A DNA stretch of 64,000 nt from Colletes latitarsis (Eukaryota > Arthropoda > Insecta > Hymenoptera > Colletidae). Below the pieces are notes generated by a model that was not told the DNA's origin, ran no database searches, and worked only from the letters and a program-made list of their open reading frames with translations. Shown in pieces: positions 40,401 to 53,997 of the stretch; the stretch's first letter is position 1; each line of letters begins with the position of its first letter. The translations under genes were made by a program, and so were the position numbers. Where the stretch lies: the NCBI RefSeq assembly GCF_051014445.1, contig NW_027488368.1:26572001-26636000 (forward strand), given 5' to 3'.

Positions 40401-41494
40401 AAATATTAATCGGAACCAGGTTTAATAAACATTTCGGTGTGGTACCACAATACTACGTGATCCAAACCAGAAAGAACCCATGATCTGGCCAACAAGTATG
40501 CGAAAAATGAGAAAGTATGAGCTAGATGATGGCAAATACCAGACCTAACCCAGACATAACCGGGGTTATCATATAAAATATTAATCGGAACCAGGTTTAA
40601 TTGACTGTTCCAGTGAGGTACCACATTACTACGAAATCCAAACCGGAAAAAACCCAGGATCTGGCCATCAAGTATGCGAAAAATGCGATATTATGGGCAA
40701 GATGAGGGCAAATACCAGACCTAACCCAGACATAACCGGCGTTGTCCTCTAAAATATTAATCGCAACCAGGTTTAATTGGCAGTTTCGGTGTGGTGCCAC
40801 ATTACTACGTGATCCAATCTAAAAAAAGCCCAGGTTCTGGCCATTCAAGTATGCGAAAAATGCGAAAGTATGAGCTAGATGATGGCAAATACCAGACCTA
40901 ACCCAGACATAACCGGCGTTATCCTCTAAAATATTAATCGGAACCAGGTATAATAGACAGTTTCAGTGTAGTACCACATTACTACGTGATCCAATCTAAA
41001 AAAAGCCCAGGTTCTGGCCATTCAAGTATGCGAAAAATGCGAAAGTATGAGCTAGATGATTGCAAATACCAGACCTAACCCAGGCATAACCGGCGTTATC
41101 CTCTAAAATATTAATCGGAACCAGGTATTATTGTCTGTCTCAGTGTAGTACCACATTACTACGACATCCAAATCAGAAAAAGCCCAGGATCTGGCCATTC
41201 AAGTATGCGAAAAATGCGAAAGTATGAGCTAGATGATTGCAAATACAAGAACTAACCCTGACATAACCGGCGTTATCCTCTAAAATATTAAACGGTACCA
41301 GGTCTAATTGACTCTTTCGGTGTGGTACCACATTACTACGTAATCCAAACCGGAAAATACCCAGGAGCTGGCCAAGAAGTATGCGGAAAATGCGAAAGTA
41401 TGAGCCAGATGATTCCAAATACAGGAGCTAACCCAGACATAAGCGGCGTTGTTCTCTAAAATATTAATCGGAACCAGGTTTAATTGACTGTTTC

Positions 41495-41510
41495 AATGTG
41501 GTACCACATT
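41495..41510. other. Extended 16-bp palindrome variant
   Basis: Here the variable base pair outside the core gives aatgtggtaccacatt, a perfect 16-bp palindrome. The same form occurs at 55735-55750 and 59612-59627, which are copies of the same monomer in later blocks. It is the longest perfect dyad I noticed. It may be chance variation of the usual 12-bp core. Confidence 0.8.
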
Positions 41511-44500
41511 ACTACGTGATCCGAACCGGAAAAAACCCAGGAACTGCCCAACAAGTATGTGAAGAATGCGAAAGTATGAACTAGATGATTGCAAATACCA
41601 GACCTAACCCAGGCATAACCGGGGTTATCCTCTAAAATATTAATCGCAACCAGGTTTAATTGACTGTTCCGGTGTGGTACCACGTTACTACGTGATCCAA
41701 ATCAACAATAGCCCAGGATCTGGCCAACAAGCACGCGAAAAATGCGAAAGTATGAGTCAGATGATTGCAAATACCAGACCTAACCCAGACGTAACCGGCG
41801 TTATCCTCTAAAATATTAATCGCAACCAGGTTTAATTGACTGTTCCGGTGTGGTACCATATTACTATGTAATCAAACCAGAAAATACCCCGGGCTTGACA
41901 AACAGGTATGCGAAAAATGCGAACGAATGAGCCAGATGATGGCAAATACCAGACCTAACCCAGACATAACTGGCGTTATCCTCTAAAATATTAATCGGAA
42001 CCAGGTTCAATTAGCAGTTTCAGTGTTGTACCACATTACTACGTGATCCAAATCAGCAAAAGCCCAGGATCTGGCCAACAAGTATGCGAAAAATGCGAAA
42101 GCAAGAGGAAGATAATTGCAAATACCATCCCTAACACAAACCTAACCGGCGCTGTTCTCTAAAATATTAATCGGAGCCAGGTTTAATTGACTGTCTCAGT
42201 CTGGTACCACATTACTACGTGATCCAAACCGGAATATACCCAGGATGCGGCCATCAAGAATGCAAAACATGCGAAAGTATGAGGCAGATGATGGCAAATG
42301 CCAGACCTAACCCAGACATAACTGGCGTTATCCTCTAAAATATTAATCGCAACCAGGTTTAATTGACTGTTTCGGTGTGGTACCACAATACTATGTAATC
42401 CAAACCAGAAAAGACCCAGGATCTAGACTACAAGTATGTGAAGAATGCGAAAGTATGTGTCAGATGATGGCAAATACCAGACCTAACCCAGACATTACCG
42501 GTGTTTCCCCTTAAAGTATTGATCGAAACCAGCTTTAATTGACTGTTTCGGTGTGGTAACACATTTCTACGAGATCCAAATCAGCAAAAGCCCAGGATCT
42601 GGCCAACAAGTATGCGAAAAATGCGAAAGCAAGAGGAAGATAATTGCAATTACCAGACGGAGCCCAGACCTAGCCGGTGATATCCCCTAAAATGTTGATC
42701 GAATACAGGTTGAATTGACTATTTCATTGTGGCACCACATTAGTACGTGATCCTAACCAGTAAAAAACACAGGATCTGGCCAACCAGAGGGCAAAAAATG
42801 CGAAAGTATGAGCTAGATGATGGCAAATACCAGACCTAACCCAGACATAACTGGCGTTATCCTCTAAAATATTAATCGCAACCAGGTTTAATTGACTGTT
42901 TCGGTGTGGTAAAAGAATACTATGTAAGCCAAACCAGAAAAGACCCAGGATCTGGCCAACAAGTATGCGAAGAATGCGAAAGGATGAGTCAGATGATGGC
43001 AAATACCAGACCTAACCCAGACATAACCGCCCTTATCCTCTAAAATATTAATCAGAACCAGGTTTAATTGACTGTTTCGGTGTGGTGCCACATTTCTACG
43101 TGATCGAAACTAGAAAAAGCCCAGGTTCTGGCCATTCAAGTATGCGAAGAATGCGAAAGGATGTGTCAGGTGATGGCAAATACCAGACCTTACCCAGACA
43201 TAACCGGCGTTATCCTCTAAAATATTAATCCAAACCAGGTTTAATTGACTGTTTCGGTGTGGTACCACATTACTATGTAATCCAAACCAGAAAAATCCCA
43301 GGATCTGGCCAAGAAGTATGCGAAGAATGCGAAGGTATGAGTCAGATGATGGCCAATTCCAGACCTAACCCAGACATAACTGGCGTTATCCTCTAAAATA
43401 TTAATCGGAACCAGGTTTAATTGACAGTTTCAGTGTGGTACCACATTACTACGCGATACAAATCAGAAAAAGCCCAGGATCTGGCCAACAAGTATGCGAA
43501 AAATGCGAAAGCAAGAGGAAGATAATTGCAATTACCAGACGGAGCCCAGACCTAACCGGTGATATCCCCTAAAATGTTGATCGAATACAGGATGAATTGA
43601 CTATTTCAATGTGGCACCACATTACGACGTGATCCTAACCAGTACAAAACACAGGATCTGGGCAACAAGAATGCAAAAAATGCGAAAGTATGAGGCAGAT
43701 GATTGCAGATACCAGACCTAACACAAACCTAACCGGCGTTGTTCTCTAAAATATTAATCGGAACCAGGATTAAATGACTGTTTCGGTGCGGTACCACCTT
43801 ACAATGTGATCCGAACCAGAAAAAACCCAGGATCTGGCCAACAAGAATGCACAAAATGCGAAAGTATGAGGCAGATGATTGCAGATACCAGACCTAACAC
43901 AAACCTAACCGGCGTTGTTCTCTAAAATATTAATCGGAACCAGGATTAATTGTCTGTTTCAGTGTGGTACCACATTACTATGTAATCCAAACCAGAAAAG
44001 ACCCAGGATCTAGACAACAAGTATGCGAAGAATGCGAAAGTATGAGTCAGATGATTGCAGATACCAGACCTAACACAAACCTAACCGGCGTTGTTCTCTA
44101 AAATATTAATCGGAACCAGGATTAATTGTCTGTTTCAGTGTGGTACCACATTACTATGTAATCCAAACCAGAAAAGACCCAGGATCTGGACAACAAGTAT
44201 GCGAAGAATGCGAAAGTATGAGACAGATGATGGCAAATACCACACCTAACACAAACCTAACCGGCGTTGTTCTCTAAAATATTAATCGGAACCAGGTATA
44301 ATTGTCTGTTTCAGTGTGGTACCACATTCCAACGTGATCCAAACCGGAAAAAACCCAGGATCTTGTCAACAAGAATGCAAAACATGCCAAAGTATGAGGC
44401 AGATGATGACAAATACCAGACCTAACCCAGACATAACCGCCGTTATCCTCTAAAATATAAATCGCAACCAGGTTTAAATGACTGTTTCGGTGCGGTAGCA

Positions 44501-47243
44501 CATTACTATGTGATCCAAACCGGAAAAAACCCAGGATCTAGACAACAAGTATGCGAAGAATGCGATAGTATGAGGCAGATGATGGCAAATACCAGACCTA
44601 ACCCAGACATAACTGCCGTTATCCTCCAATATATTAATCGGAACCTGGTTTTATAGACAGTTTTGAGCGTAGTACCACATTGCTACGTGATCCAAATCAG
44701 AAAAAGCCCAGGATCTGGCCAACAAGAATGGATAAAATGCGAAAGTATGAGCTAGATGATGGCAAAAACCAGACATAACCGCCGTTATCCTCTAAAATAT
44801 AAATCGCAACCAGGTTTAATTGACTGTTTCGGTGCGGTACCACATTACTATGTGATCCAAACCAGAAAAAACCCAGGATATGGCCAACAAGAATGCATAA
44901 AATGCGAAAGTATGAGGCAGATGATGGCAAATACCAGACCTAACCCAGACGTAACCGGCGTTATCCTCTAAAATATTAAACGGTACCAGGTTTAATTGAC
45001 TGTTTCGGTGTGGTACCACATTACTACGTAATCCAAACCGGAAAATACCCAGGATCTGGCCAAGAAGTATGCGAAAAATGCGAAAGTATGAGCCAGATGA
45101 TTCCAAATACTAGAGCTAACCCAGCCATAACCGGCGTTGTTCTCTAAAATATTAATCGGAACCAGGTTTAATTGACTGTTTCAGTGTGGAACCACATTAC
45201 TACGTGATCCAAACCGGAAGAATCCCAGGATCTGGCCAACAAGAATGCAAAAAATGTGGAAGTATGAGCTAGATGATGGCAAATACCAGACCTAACCCAG
45301 ACATAACCGCCGTTATCCTCTAAAATATAGACCGCAACCAGGTTTAATTGACTGTTTCGGAGCGGTACCACATTACTATGCGATCCAAACCAGAAAAAAC
45401 CCAGGATCTGGCCAACAAGAATGCATAAAATGCGAAAGTATGAGGCAGATGATGGCAAATACCAGACCTAACCCAGACGTAACCGGCGTTATCCTCTAAA
45501 ATATTAAACGGTACCAGGTTTAATTGACTGTTTCGGTGTGGTACCACATTACTACGTAATCCAAACCGGAAAATACCCAGGATCTGGCCAACAAGAATGC
45601 AAAAAATGTGGAAGTATGAGCTAGATGATGGCAAATACCAGACCTAACCCAGACATAACCGCCGTTATCCTCTAAAATATAGACCGCAACAAGGTTTAAT
45701 TGACTGTTTCGGAGCGGTACCACATTACTATGCGATCCAAACCGGAAAAAACCCAGGATCTAGACAACAAGTATGCGAAGAATGCGATAGTATGAGGCAG
45801 ATGATGGCAAATACCAGACCTAACCCAGACATAACTGCCGTTATCCTCCAATATATTAATCGGAACCTGGTTTAATTGACTGTTTCGGTGTAGCGCCACA
45901 TTACTATCTAACCCAAACCAGAAAAAACCCAGGATCTAGACAACAAATATGCGAAAAATGCGAAAGTATGAGTCAGATGATTGCAAAAACCAGACCTAAC
46001 CCAGACGTAACCGGCGTTATCCTCTAAAATATTAATCGCAACCGGGTTTAATTGACTGTTTCGGTGTGGTACCACATTACTATGTAATCCAAACCAGAAA
46101 AAACCCAGGATCTAGACAACAAATATGCGAAAAATGCGAAAGTATGAGGCAGATGATGGCAAATACCAGACCTAACCCAGACGTAACCGGCGTTATCCTC
46201 TAAAATATTAAACGGTACCAGGTTTAATTGACTGTTACGGTGTGGTACCACATTACTACGTAATCCAAACCGGAAAATACCCAGGATCTGGCCAAGAAGT
46301 ATGCGAAAAATGCGAAAGTATGAGCCAGATGATTCCAAATACTGGAGCTAACCCAGACATAACCGGCGTTGTTCTCTAAAATATTAATCGGAACCAGGTT
46401 TAATTGACTGTTGCGGTGTGGTGCCACATTGCTACGTGATCCAAATCAGAAAAAGCCCAGGATCTGGCCAACAAGTATGCGAAAAATGCGAAAGTATGAG
46501 CTAGATGATGGCAAATACCAGACCTAACCCAGACATAACCGTCGTTATCATCTAAAATATTAATCGCAACCAGCTTTAATTGACTGTTTCGGTGTAGCGC
46601 CACATTACTATCTAACCCAAACCAGAAAAAACCCAGGATCTAGACAACAAATATGCGAAAAATGCGAAAGTATGAGTCAGATGATTGCAAATACCAGACC
46701 TACCCCAGGCATAACCTGCGTTATCCTCTAAAATATTAATGGGAACCAGGTATAATTGTCTGTCTCAGTGTAGTACTACGTTACTACGTGATCCAAATCA
46801 ACAAAAGCCCAGGATCTGGCCAACAAGCACGCGAAAAATGCGAAAGTATGAGTCAGATGATTGCAAAAACCAGTCCTAACCCAGACGTAACCGGCGTTAT
46901 CCTCTAAAATATTAATCGCAACCGGGTTTAATTGACTGTTTCGGTGTGGTACCACATTACTATGTAATCCAAACCAGAAAAAAACCAGGATCTAGACAAC
47001 AAATATGCGAAAAATTCGAAAGTATCAGTCAGATGATTGCAAATACCAGAGCTAACCCAGACATAACCGGCGTTATCCTCTAAAATATTAATCGGAACCA
47101 GGTTTAATTGACAGTTTCGGTGTGGTGCCACATTGCTACATGATCCAAATCAGAAAAAGCCCAGGATCTGGCCAACAAGTATGCGAAAAATGCGAAAGTA
47201 TGAGCTAGATGTTAGCAAATACCAGACCTAACCCAGACATAAC

Positions 47244-49879
47244 GGTCGTTATCCTTTAAATATTAATCGCAACCAGGTTTAATTGACTGTTTCGGTGTGG
47301 TGCCACATTACTATGTAATCCAAACCAGAAAAAGCCCAGGATCTGGCCAACAAGTATGCGAAAAATGCGAAAGTATGAGCTAGATGATAGCAAATACCAG
47401 ACCTAACCCAGACATAACCGTCGTTATCCTTTAAATATTAATCGCAACCAGGTATAATCGACAGTTTCGGTGTGGTGCCACATTACTATGTGATCCAAAC
47501 CAGAAAAAACCCAGGATCTGGCCAACAAGAATGCATAAAATGCGAAAGTATGCGTCAGATGATGGCAAATACCAGACCTAACCCAGACGTAACCGGCGTT
47601 ATCCTCTAAAATATTAAACGGTACCAGGTTTAATTGACTGTTACGGTGTGGTACCACATTACTACGTAATCCAAACCGGAAAATACCCAGGATCTGGCCA
47701 AGAAGTATGCGAAAAATGCGAAAGTATGAGCCAGATGATTCCAAATACTGGAGCTAACCCAGACATAACCGGCGTTGTTCTCTAAAATATTAATCGGAAC
47801 CAGGTTTAATTGACTGTTGCGGTGTGGTGCCACATTGCTACGTGATCCAAATCAGAAAAAGCCCAGGATCTGGCCAACAAGTATGCGAAAAATGCGAAAG
47901 TATGAGCTAGATGATGGCAAATACCAGACCTAACCCAGACATAACCGTCGTTATCATCTAAAATATTAATCGCAACCAGCTTTAATTGACTGTTTCGGTG
48001 TAGCGCCACATTACTATCTAACCCAAACCAGAAAAAACCCAGGATCTAGACAACAAATATGCGAAAAATGCGAAAGTATGAGTCAGATGATTGCAAATAC
48101 CAGACATACCCCAGGCATAACCTGCGTTATCCTCTAAAATATTAATGGGAACCAGGTATAATTGTCTGTCTCAGTGTAGTACCACGTTACTACGTGATCC
48201 AAATCAACAAAAGCCCAGGATCTGGCCAACAAGCACGCGAAAAATGCGAAAGTATGAGCTAGATGATAGCAAATACCAGACCTAACCCAGACATAACGGT
48301 CGTTATCCTTTAAATATTAATCGCAACCAGGTTTAATTGACTGTTTCGGTGTGGTGCCACATTACTATGTAATCCAAACCAGAAAAAGCCCAGGATCTGG
48401 CCAACAAGTATGCGAAAAATGCGAAAGTATGAGCTAGATGATAGCAAATACCAGACCTAACCCAGACATAACCGTCGTTATCCTTTAAATATTAATCGCA
48501 ACCAGGTATAATCGACAGTTTCGGTGTGGTGCCACATTACTATGTGATCCAAACCAGAAAAAACCCAGGATCTGGCCAACAAGGATGCATAAAATGCGAA
48601 AGTATGAGGCAGATGATGGCAAATACCAGACCTAACCCAGACGTAACCGGCGTTATCCTCTAAAATATTAAACGGTACCAGGTTTAATTGACTGTTACGG
48701 TGTGGTACCACATTACTACGTAATCCAAACCGGAAAATACCCAGGATCTGGCCAAGAAGTATGCGAAAAATGCGAAAGTATGAGCGAGATGATTCCAAAT
48801 ACAGGAGCTAACCCAGACATAACCGGCGTTGTTCTCTAAAATATTAATCGGAACCAGGTTTAATTGACTGTTTCGGTGTGGTGCCACATTGCTACGTGAT
48901 CCAAATCAGAAAAAGCCCAGGATCTGGCCAACAAGTATGCGAAAAATGCGAAAGTATGAGCTAGATGATAGCAAATACCAGACCTAACCCAGACATAACC
49001 GTCGTTATCATCTAAAATATTAATCGCAACCAGCTTTAATTGACTGTTTCGGTGTAGCGCCACATTACTATCTAACCCAAACCAGAAAAAACCCAGGATC
49101 TAGACAACAAATATGCGAAAAATGCGAAAGTATGAGTCAGATGATTGCAAATACCAGAGCTAACCCAGACATAACCGGCGTTATCCTCTAAAATATTAAT
49201 CGGAACCAGGTTTAATTGACAGTTTCGGTGTGGTGCCACATTGCTACATGATCCAAATCAGAAAAAGCCCAGGATCTGGCCAACAAGTATGCGAAAAATG
49301 CGAAAGTATGAGCTAGATGATAGCAAATACCAGACCTAACCCAGACATAACCGGCGTTATCCTCTAAAATATTAATCGGAACCAGGTTTAATTGACAGTT
49401 TCGGTGTGGTGCCACGTTACTACGTGATCCAAATCAACAAAAGCCCAGGATCTGGCCAACAAGCACGCGAAAAATGCGAAAGTATGAGTCAGATGATTGC
49501 AAAAGCCAGATCTAACCCAGACGTAACCGGCGTTATCCTCTAAAATATTAATCGCAGCCGGGTTTAATTGACTGTTTCGGTGTGGTACCACATTACTATG
49601 TAATCCAAACCAGAAAAAACCCAGGATCTAGACAACAAATATGCGAAAAATTCGAAAGTATGAGTCAGATGATTGCAAATACCAGAGCTAACCCAGACAT
49701 AACCGGCGTTATCCTCTAAAATATTAATCGGAACCAGGTTTAATTGACAGTTTCGGTGTGGTGCCACATTGCTACATGATCCAAATCAGAAAAAGCCCAG
49801 GATCTGGCCAACAAGTATGCGAAAAATGCGAAAGTATGAGCTAGATGATAGCAAATACCAGACCTAACCCAGACATAAC
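47244..49879 (+). repeat. 2,636-bp tandem duplication, copy 1
   Basis: Fifteen monomers minus 4 bases. The following 2,636 bases repeat it, including its six-monomer groups and the single rare aaaattcgaaag monomer (near 49648 and 52284). A weaker match extends left to about 46778. This duplication is absent from superunit copy 1, so it arose after the superunit was doubled, or was lost from copy 1. Confidence 0.8.
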
Positions 49880-52515
49880 GGTCGTTATCCTTTAAATATT
49901 AATCGCAACCAGGTTTAATTGACTGTTTCGGTGTGGTGCCACATTACTATGTAATCCAAACCAGAAAAAGCCCAGGATCTGGCCAACAAGTATGCGAAAA
50001 ATGCGAAAGTATGAGCTAGATGATAGCAAATACCAGACCTAACCCAGACATAACCGTCGTTATCCTTTAAATATTAATCGCAACCAGGTTTAATTGACAG
50101 TTTCGGTGTGGTGCCACATTACTATGTGATCCAAACCAGAAAAAACCCAGGATCTGGCCAACAAGAATGCATAAAATGCGAAAGTATGCGTCAGATGATG
50201 GCAAATACCAGACCTAACCCAGACGTAACCGGCGTTATCCTCTAAAATATTAAACGGTACCAGGTTTAATTGACTGTTACGGTGTGGTACCACATTACTA
50301 CGTAATCCAAACCGGAAAATACCCAGGATCTGGCCAAGAAGTATGCGAAAAATGCGAAAGTATGAGCCAGATGATTCCAAATACTGGAGCTAACCCAGAC
50401 ATAACCGGCGTTGTTCTCTAAAATATTAATCGGAACCAGGTTTAATTGACTGTTGCGGTGTGGTGCCACATTGCTACGTGATCCAAATCAGAAAAAGCCC
50501 AGGATCTGGCCAACAAGTATGCGAAAAATGCGAAAGTATGAGCTAGATGATGGCAAATACCAGACCTAACCCAGACATAACCGTCGTTATCATCTAAAAT
50601 ATTAATCGCAACCAGCTTTAATTGACTGTTTCGGTGTAGCGCCACATTACTATCTAACCCAAACCAGAAAAAACCCAGGATCTAGACAACAAATATGCGA
50701 AAAATGCGAAAGTATGAGTCAGATGATTGCAAATACCAGACATACCCCAGGCATAACCTGCGTTATCCTCTAAAATATTAATGGGAACCAGGTATAATTG
50801 TCTGTCTCAGTGTAGTACCACGTTACTACGTGATCCAAATCAACAAAAGCCCAGGATCTGGCCAACAAGCACGCGAAAAATGCGAAAGTATGAGCTAGAT
50901 GATAGCAAATACCAGACCTAACCCAGACATAACGGTCGTTATCCTTTAAATATTAATCGCAACCAGGTTTAATTGACTGTTTCGGTGTGGTGCCACATTA
51001 CTATGTAATCCAAACCAGAAAAAGCCCAGGATCTGGCCAACAAGTATGCGAAAAATGCGAAAGTATGAGCTAGATGATAGCAAATACCAGACCTAACCCA
51101 GACATAACCGTCGTTATCCTTTAAATATTAATCGCAACCAGGTATAATCGACAGTTTCGGTGTGGTGCCACATTACTATGTGATCCAAACCAGAAAAAAC
51201 CCAGGATCTGGCCAACAAGGATGCATAAAATGCGAAAGTATGAGGCAGATGATGGCAAATACCAGACCTAACCCAGACGTAACCGGCGTTATCCTCTAAA
51301 ATATTAAACGGTACCAGGTTTAATTGACTGTTACGGTGTGGTACCACATTACTACGTAATCCAAACCGGAAAATACCCAGGATCTGGCCAAGAAGTATGC
51401 GAAAAATGCGAAAGTATGAGCGAGATGATTCCAAATACAGGAGCTAACCCAGACATAACCGGCGTTGTTCTCTAAAATATTAATCGGAACCAGGTTTAAT
51501 TGACTGTTTCGGTGTGGTGCCACATTGCTACGTGATCCAAATCAGAAAAAGCCCAGGATCTGGCCAACAAGTATGCGAAAAATGCGAAAGTATGAGCTAG
51601 ATGATGGCAAATACCAGACCTAACCCAGACATAACCGTCGTTATCATCTAAAATATTAATCGCAACCAGCTTTAATTGACTGTTTCGGTGTAGCGCCACA
51701 TTACTATCTAACCCAAACCAGAAAAAACCCAGGATCTAGACAACAAATATGCGAAAAATGCGAAAGTATGAGTCAGATGATTGCAAATACCAGAGCTAAC
51801 CCAGACATAACCGGCGTTATCCTCTAAAATATTAATCGGAACCAGGTTTAATTGACAGTTTCGGTGTGGTGCCACATTGCTACATGATCCAAATCAGAAA
51901 AAGCCCAGGATCTGGCCAACAAGTATGCGAAAAATGCGAAAGTATGAGCTAGATGATAGCAAATACCAGACCTAACCCAGACATAACCGGCGTTATCCTC
52001 TAAAATATTAATCGGAACCAGGTTTAATTGACAGTTTCGGTGTGGTGCCACGTTACTACGTGATCCAAATCAACAAAAGCCCAGGATCTGGCCAACAAGC
52101 ACGCGAAAAATGCGAAAGTATGAGTCAGATGATTGCAAAAGCCAGATCTAACCCAGACGTAACCGGCGTTATCCTCTAAAATATTAATCGCAGCCGGGTT
52201 TAATTGACTGTTTCGGTGTGGTACCACATTACTATGTAATCCAAACCAGAAAAAACCCAGGATCTAGACAACAAATATGCGAAAAATTCGAAAGTATGAG
52301 TCAGATGATTGCAAATACCAGAGCTAACCCAGACATAACCGGCGTTATCCTCTAAAATATTAATCGGAACCAGGTTTAATTGACAGTTTCGGTGTGGTGC
52401 CACATTGCTACATGATCCAAATCAGAAAAAGCCCAGGATCTGGCCAACAAGTATGCGAAAAATGCGAAAGTATGAGCTAGATGATAGCAAATACCAGACC
52501 TAACCCAGACATAAC
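49880..52515 (+). repeat. 2,636-bp tandem duplication, copy 2
   Basis: Follows directly on copy 1. Similarity at this offset continues right to about 53250 with growing divergence, for example gcgtcagatg near 50188 against aggcagatg near 52825. The sequence from about 52600 on instead follows superunit copy 1 at 37655. Confidence 0.8.
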
Positions 52516-52690
52516 GGTCGTTATCCTTTAAATATTAATCGCAACCAGGTTTAATTGACTGTTTCGGTGTGGTGCCACATTACTATGTAATCCAAACCAG
52601 AAAAAGCCCAGGATCTGGCCAACAAGTATGCGAAAAATGCGAAAGTATGAGCTAGATGATAGCAAATACCAGACCTAACCCAGACATAAC
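52516..52690 (+). repeat. Extra single monomer in superunit copy 2
   Basis: After removal of the 2,636-bp duplication, superunit copy 2 still has one monomer more than copy 1 here (14,944 minus 12,133 minus 2,636 is 175). It is the 175-base form with gttatcctttaaatatt, one base shorter than the usual tcctctaaaatatt. Confidence 0.7.
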
Positions 52691-53987
52691 CGTCGTTATC
52701 CTTTAAATATTAATCGCAACCAGGTTTAATTGACAGTTTCGGTGTGGTGCCACATTACTATGTGATCCAAACCAGAAAAAACCCAGGATCTGGCCAACAA
52801 GAATGCATTAAATGCGAAAGTATGAGGCAGATGATGGTAAATACCAGACCTAACCCAGACGTAACCGGCGTTATCCTCTAAAATATTAAACGGTACCAGG
52901 TTTAATTGACTGTTACGGTGTGGTACCACATTACTACGTAATCCAAACCGGAAAATACCCAGGATCTGGCCAAGAAGTATGCGAAAAATGCGAAAGTATG
53001 AGCCAGATGATTCCAAATACTGGAGCTAACCCAGACATAACCGGCGTTGTTCTCTAAAATATTAATCGGAACCAGGTTTAATTGACTGTTTCGGTGTGGT
53101 GCCACATTGCTACGTGATCCAAATCAGAAAAAGCCCAGGATCTGGCCAACAAGTATGCGAAAAATGCGAAAGTATGAGCTAGATGATGGCAAATACCAGA
53201 CCTAACCCAGACATAACCGTCGTTATCATCTAAAATATTAATCGCAACCAGGTTTAATGGACTGTTTCGGTGTAGTGCCACATTACTATCTAATCCAAAC
53301 CAGAAAAAACCCAGGATCTAGACTACAAATATGCGAAAAATGCGAAAGTATGAGTCAGATGATTGCAAATACCAGACCTAACCCAGGCATAACCTGCGTT
53401 ATCCTCTAAAATATTAATCGGAACCAGGTATAATTGTCTGTCTCAGTGTAGTGCCACGTTACTACGTGATCCAAATCAACAAAACCCCAGGATCTGGCCA
53501 ACAAGTATGCGAAAAATGCGAAAGTATGAGCTAGATGATAGCAAATACCAGACCTAACCCAGACATAACTGTCGTTATCCTCTAAAATATTAATCGCGAC
53601 CAGGTTTAATTGACTGTTTCGGTGTGGTGCCACATTACTATGTAATCCATACCAGAAAAAACCCAGGATCTAGACAACAAATATGCGAAAAATGCGAAAG
53701 TATGAGTCAGATGATTGCAAATACCAGACCTAACCCAGGCATAACCGGCGTTATGTTCTAAAATATTAATCGGAACCAGGTATTATTGTCTGTCTCAGTG
53801 TAGTACCACATTACTACGAGATCCAAATCAGAAAAAGCCCAGGATCTGGCCATTCAAGTATGCGAAAAATGCGAAAGTATGAGCTAGATGATTGCAAATA
53901 GAAGAACTAACCCTGACATAACCGGCGTTATCCTCTAAAATATTAAACGGTACCAGGTTTAATTGACTCTTTCGGTGTGGTACCACA

Positions 53988-53997
53988 TTACTACGTG
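53988..53997 (+). other. Deletion joint: four monomers lost
   Basis: Left of this joint superunit copy 2 follows 39044-39053, and right of it 39748-39757. The offset falls by 704, exactly four times 176, so the sequence between 39053 and 39748 is missing. Both parents share ctacgt here, so the exchange lies within matching sequence and cannot be placed to one base. Confidence 0.8.

Larger units (their letters stand above)
29801..41933 (+). repeat. ~12.1-kb superunit, copy 1
   Basis: A unit of 12,133 bases, about 69 monomers, that starts again at 41934. Its left part (to about 32.5 kb) is derived from the 9.8-15.6 kb family, its middle (32.6-38.4 kb) from a set of six- to nine-monomer groups, and its right part (38.4-41.9 kb) from monomers with catt-caagtatgcg and caatctaaaaaaagcc forms. 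No gene or foreign insertion is seen. The boundaries are the points where the offset match with copy 2 starts and where copy 2 itself begins. Confidence 0.83.
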
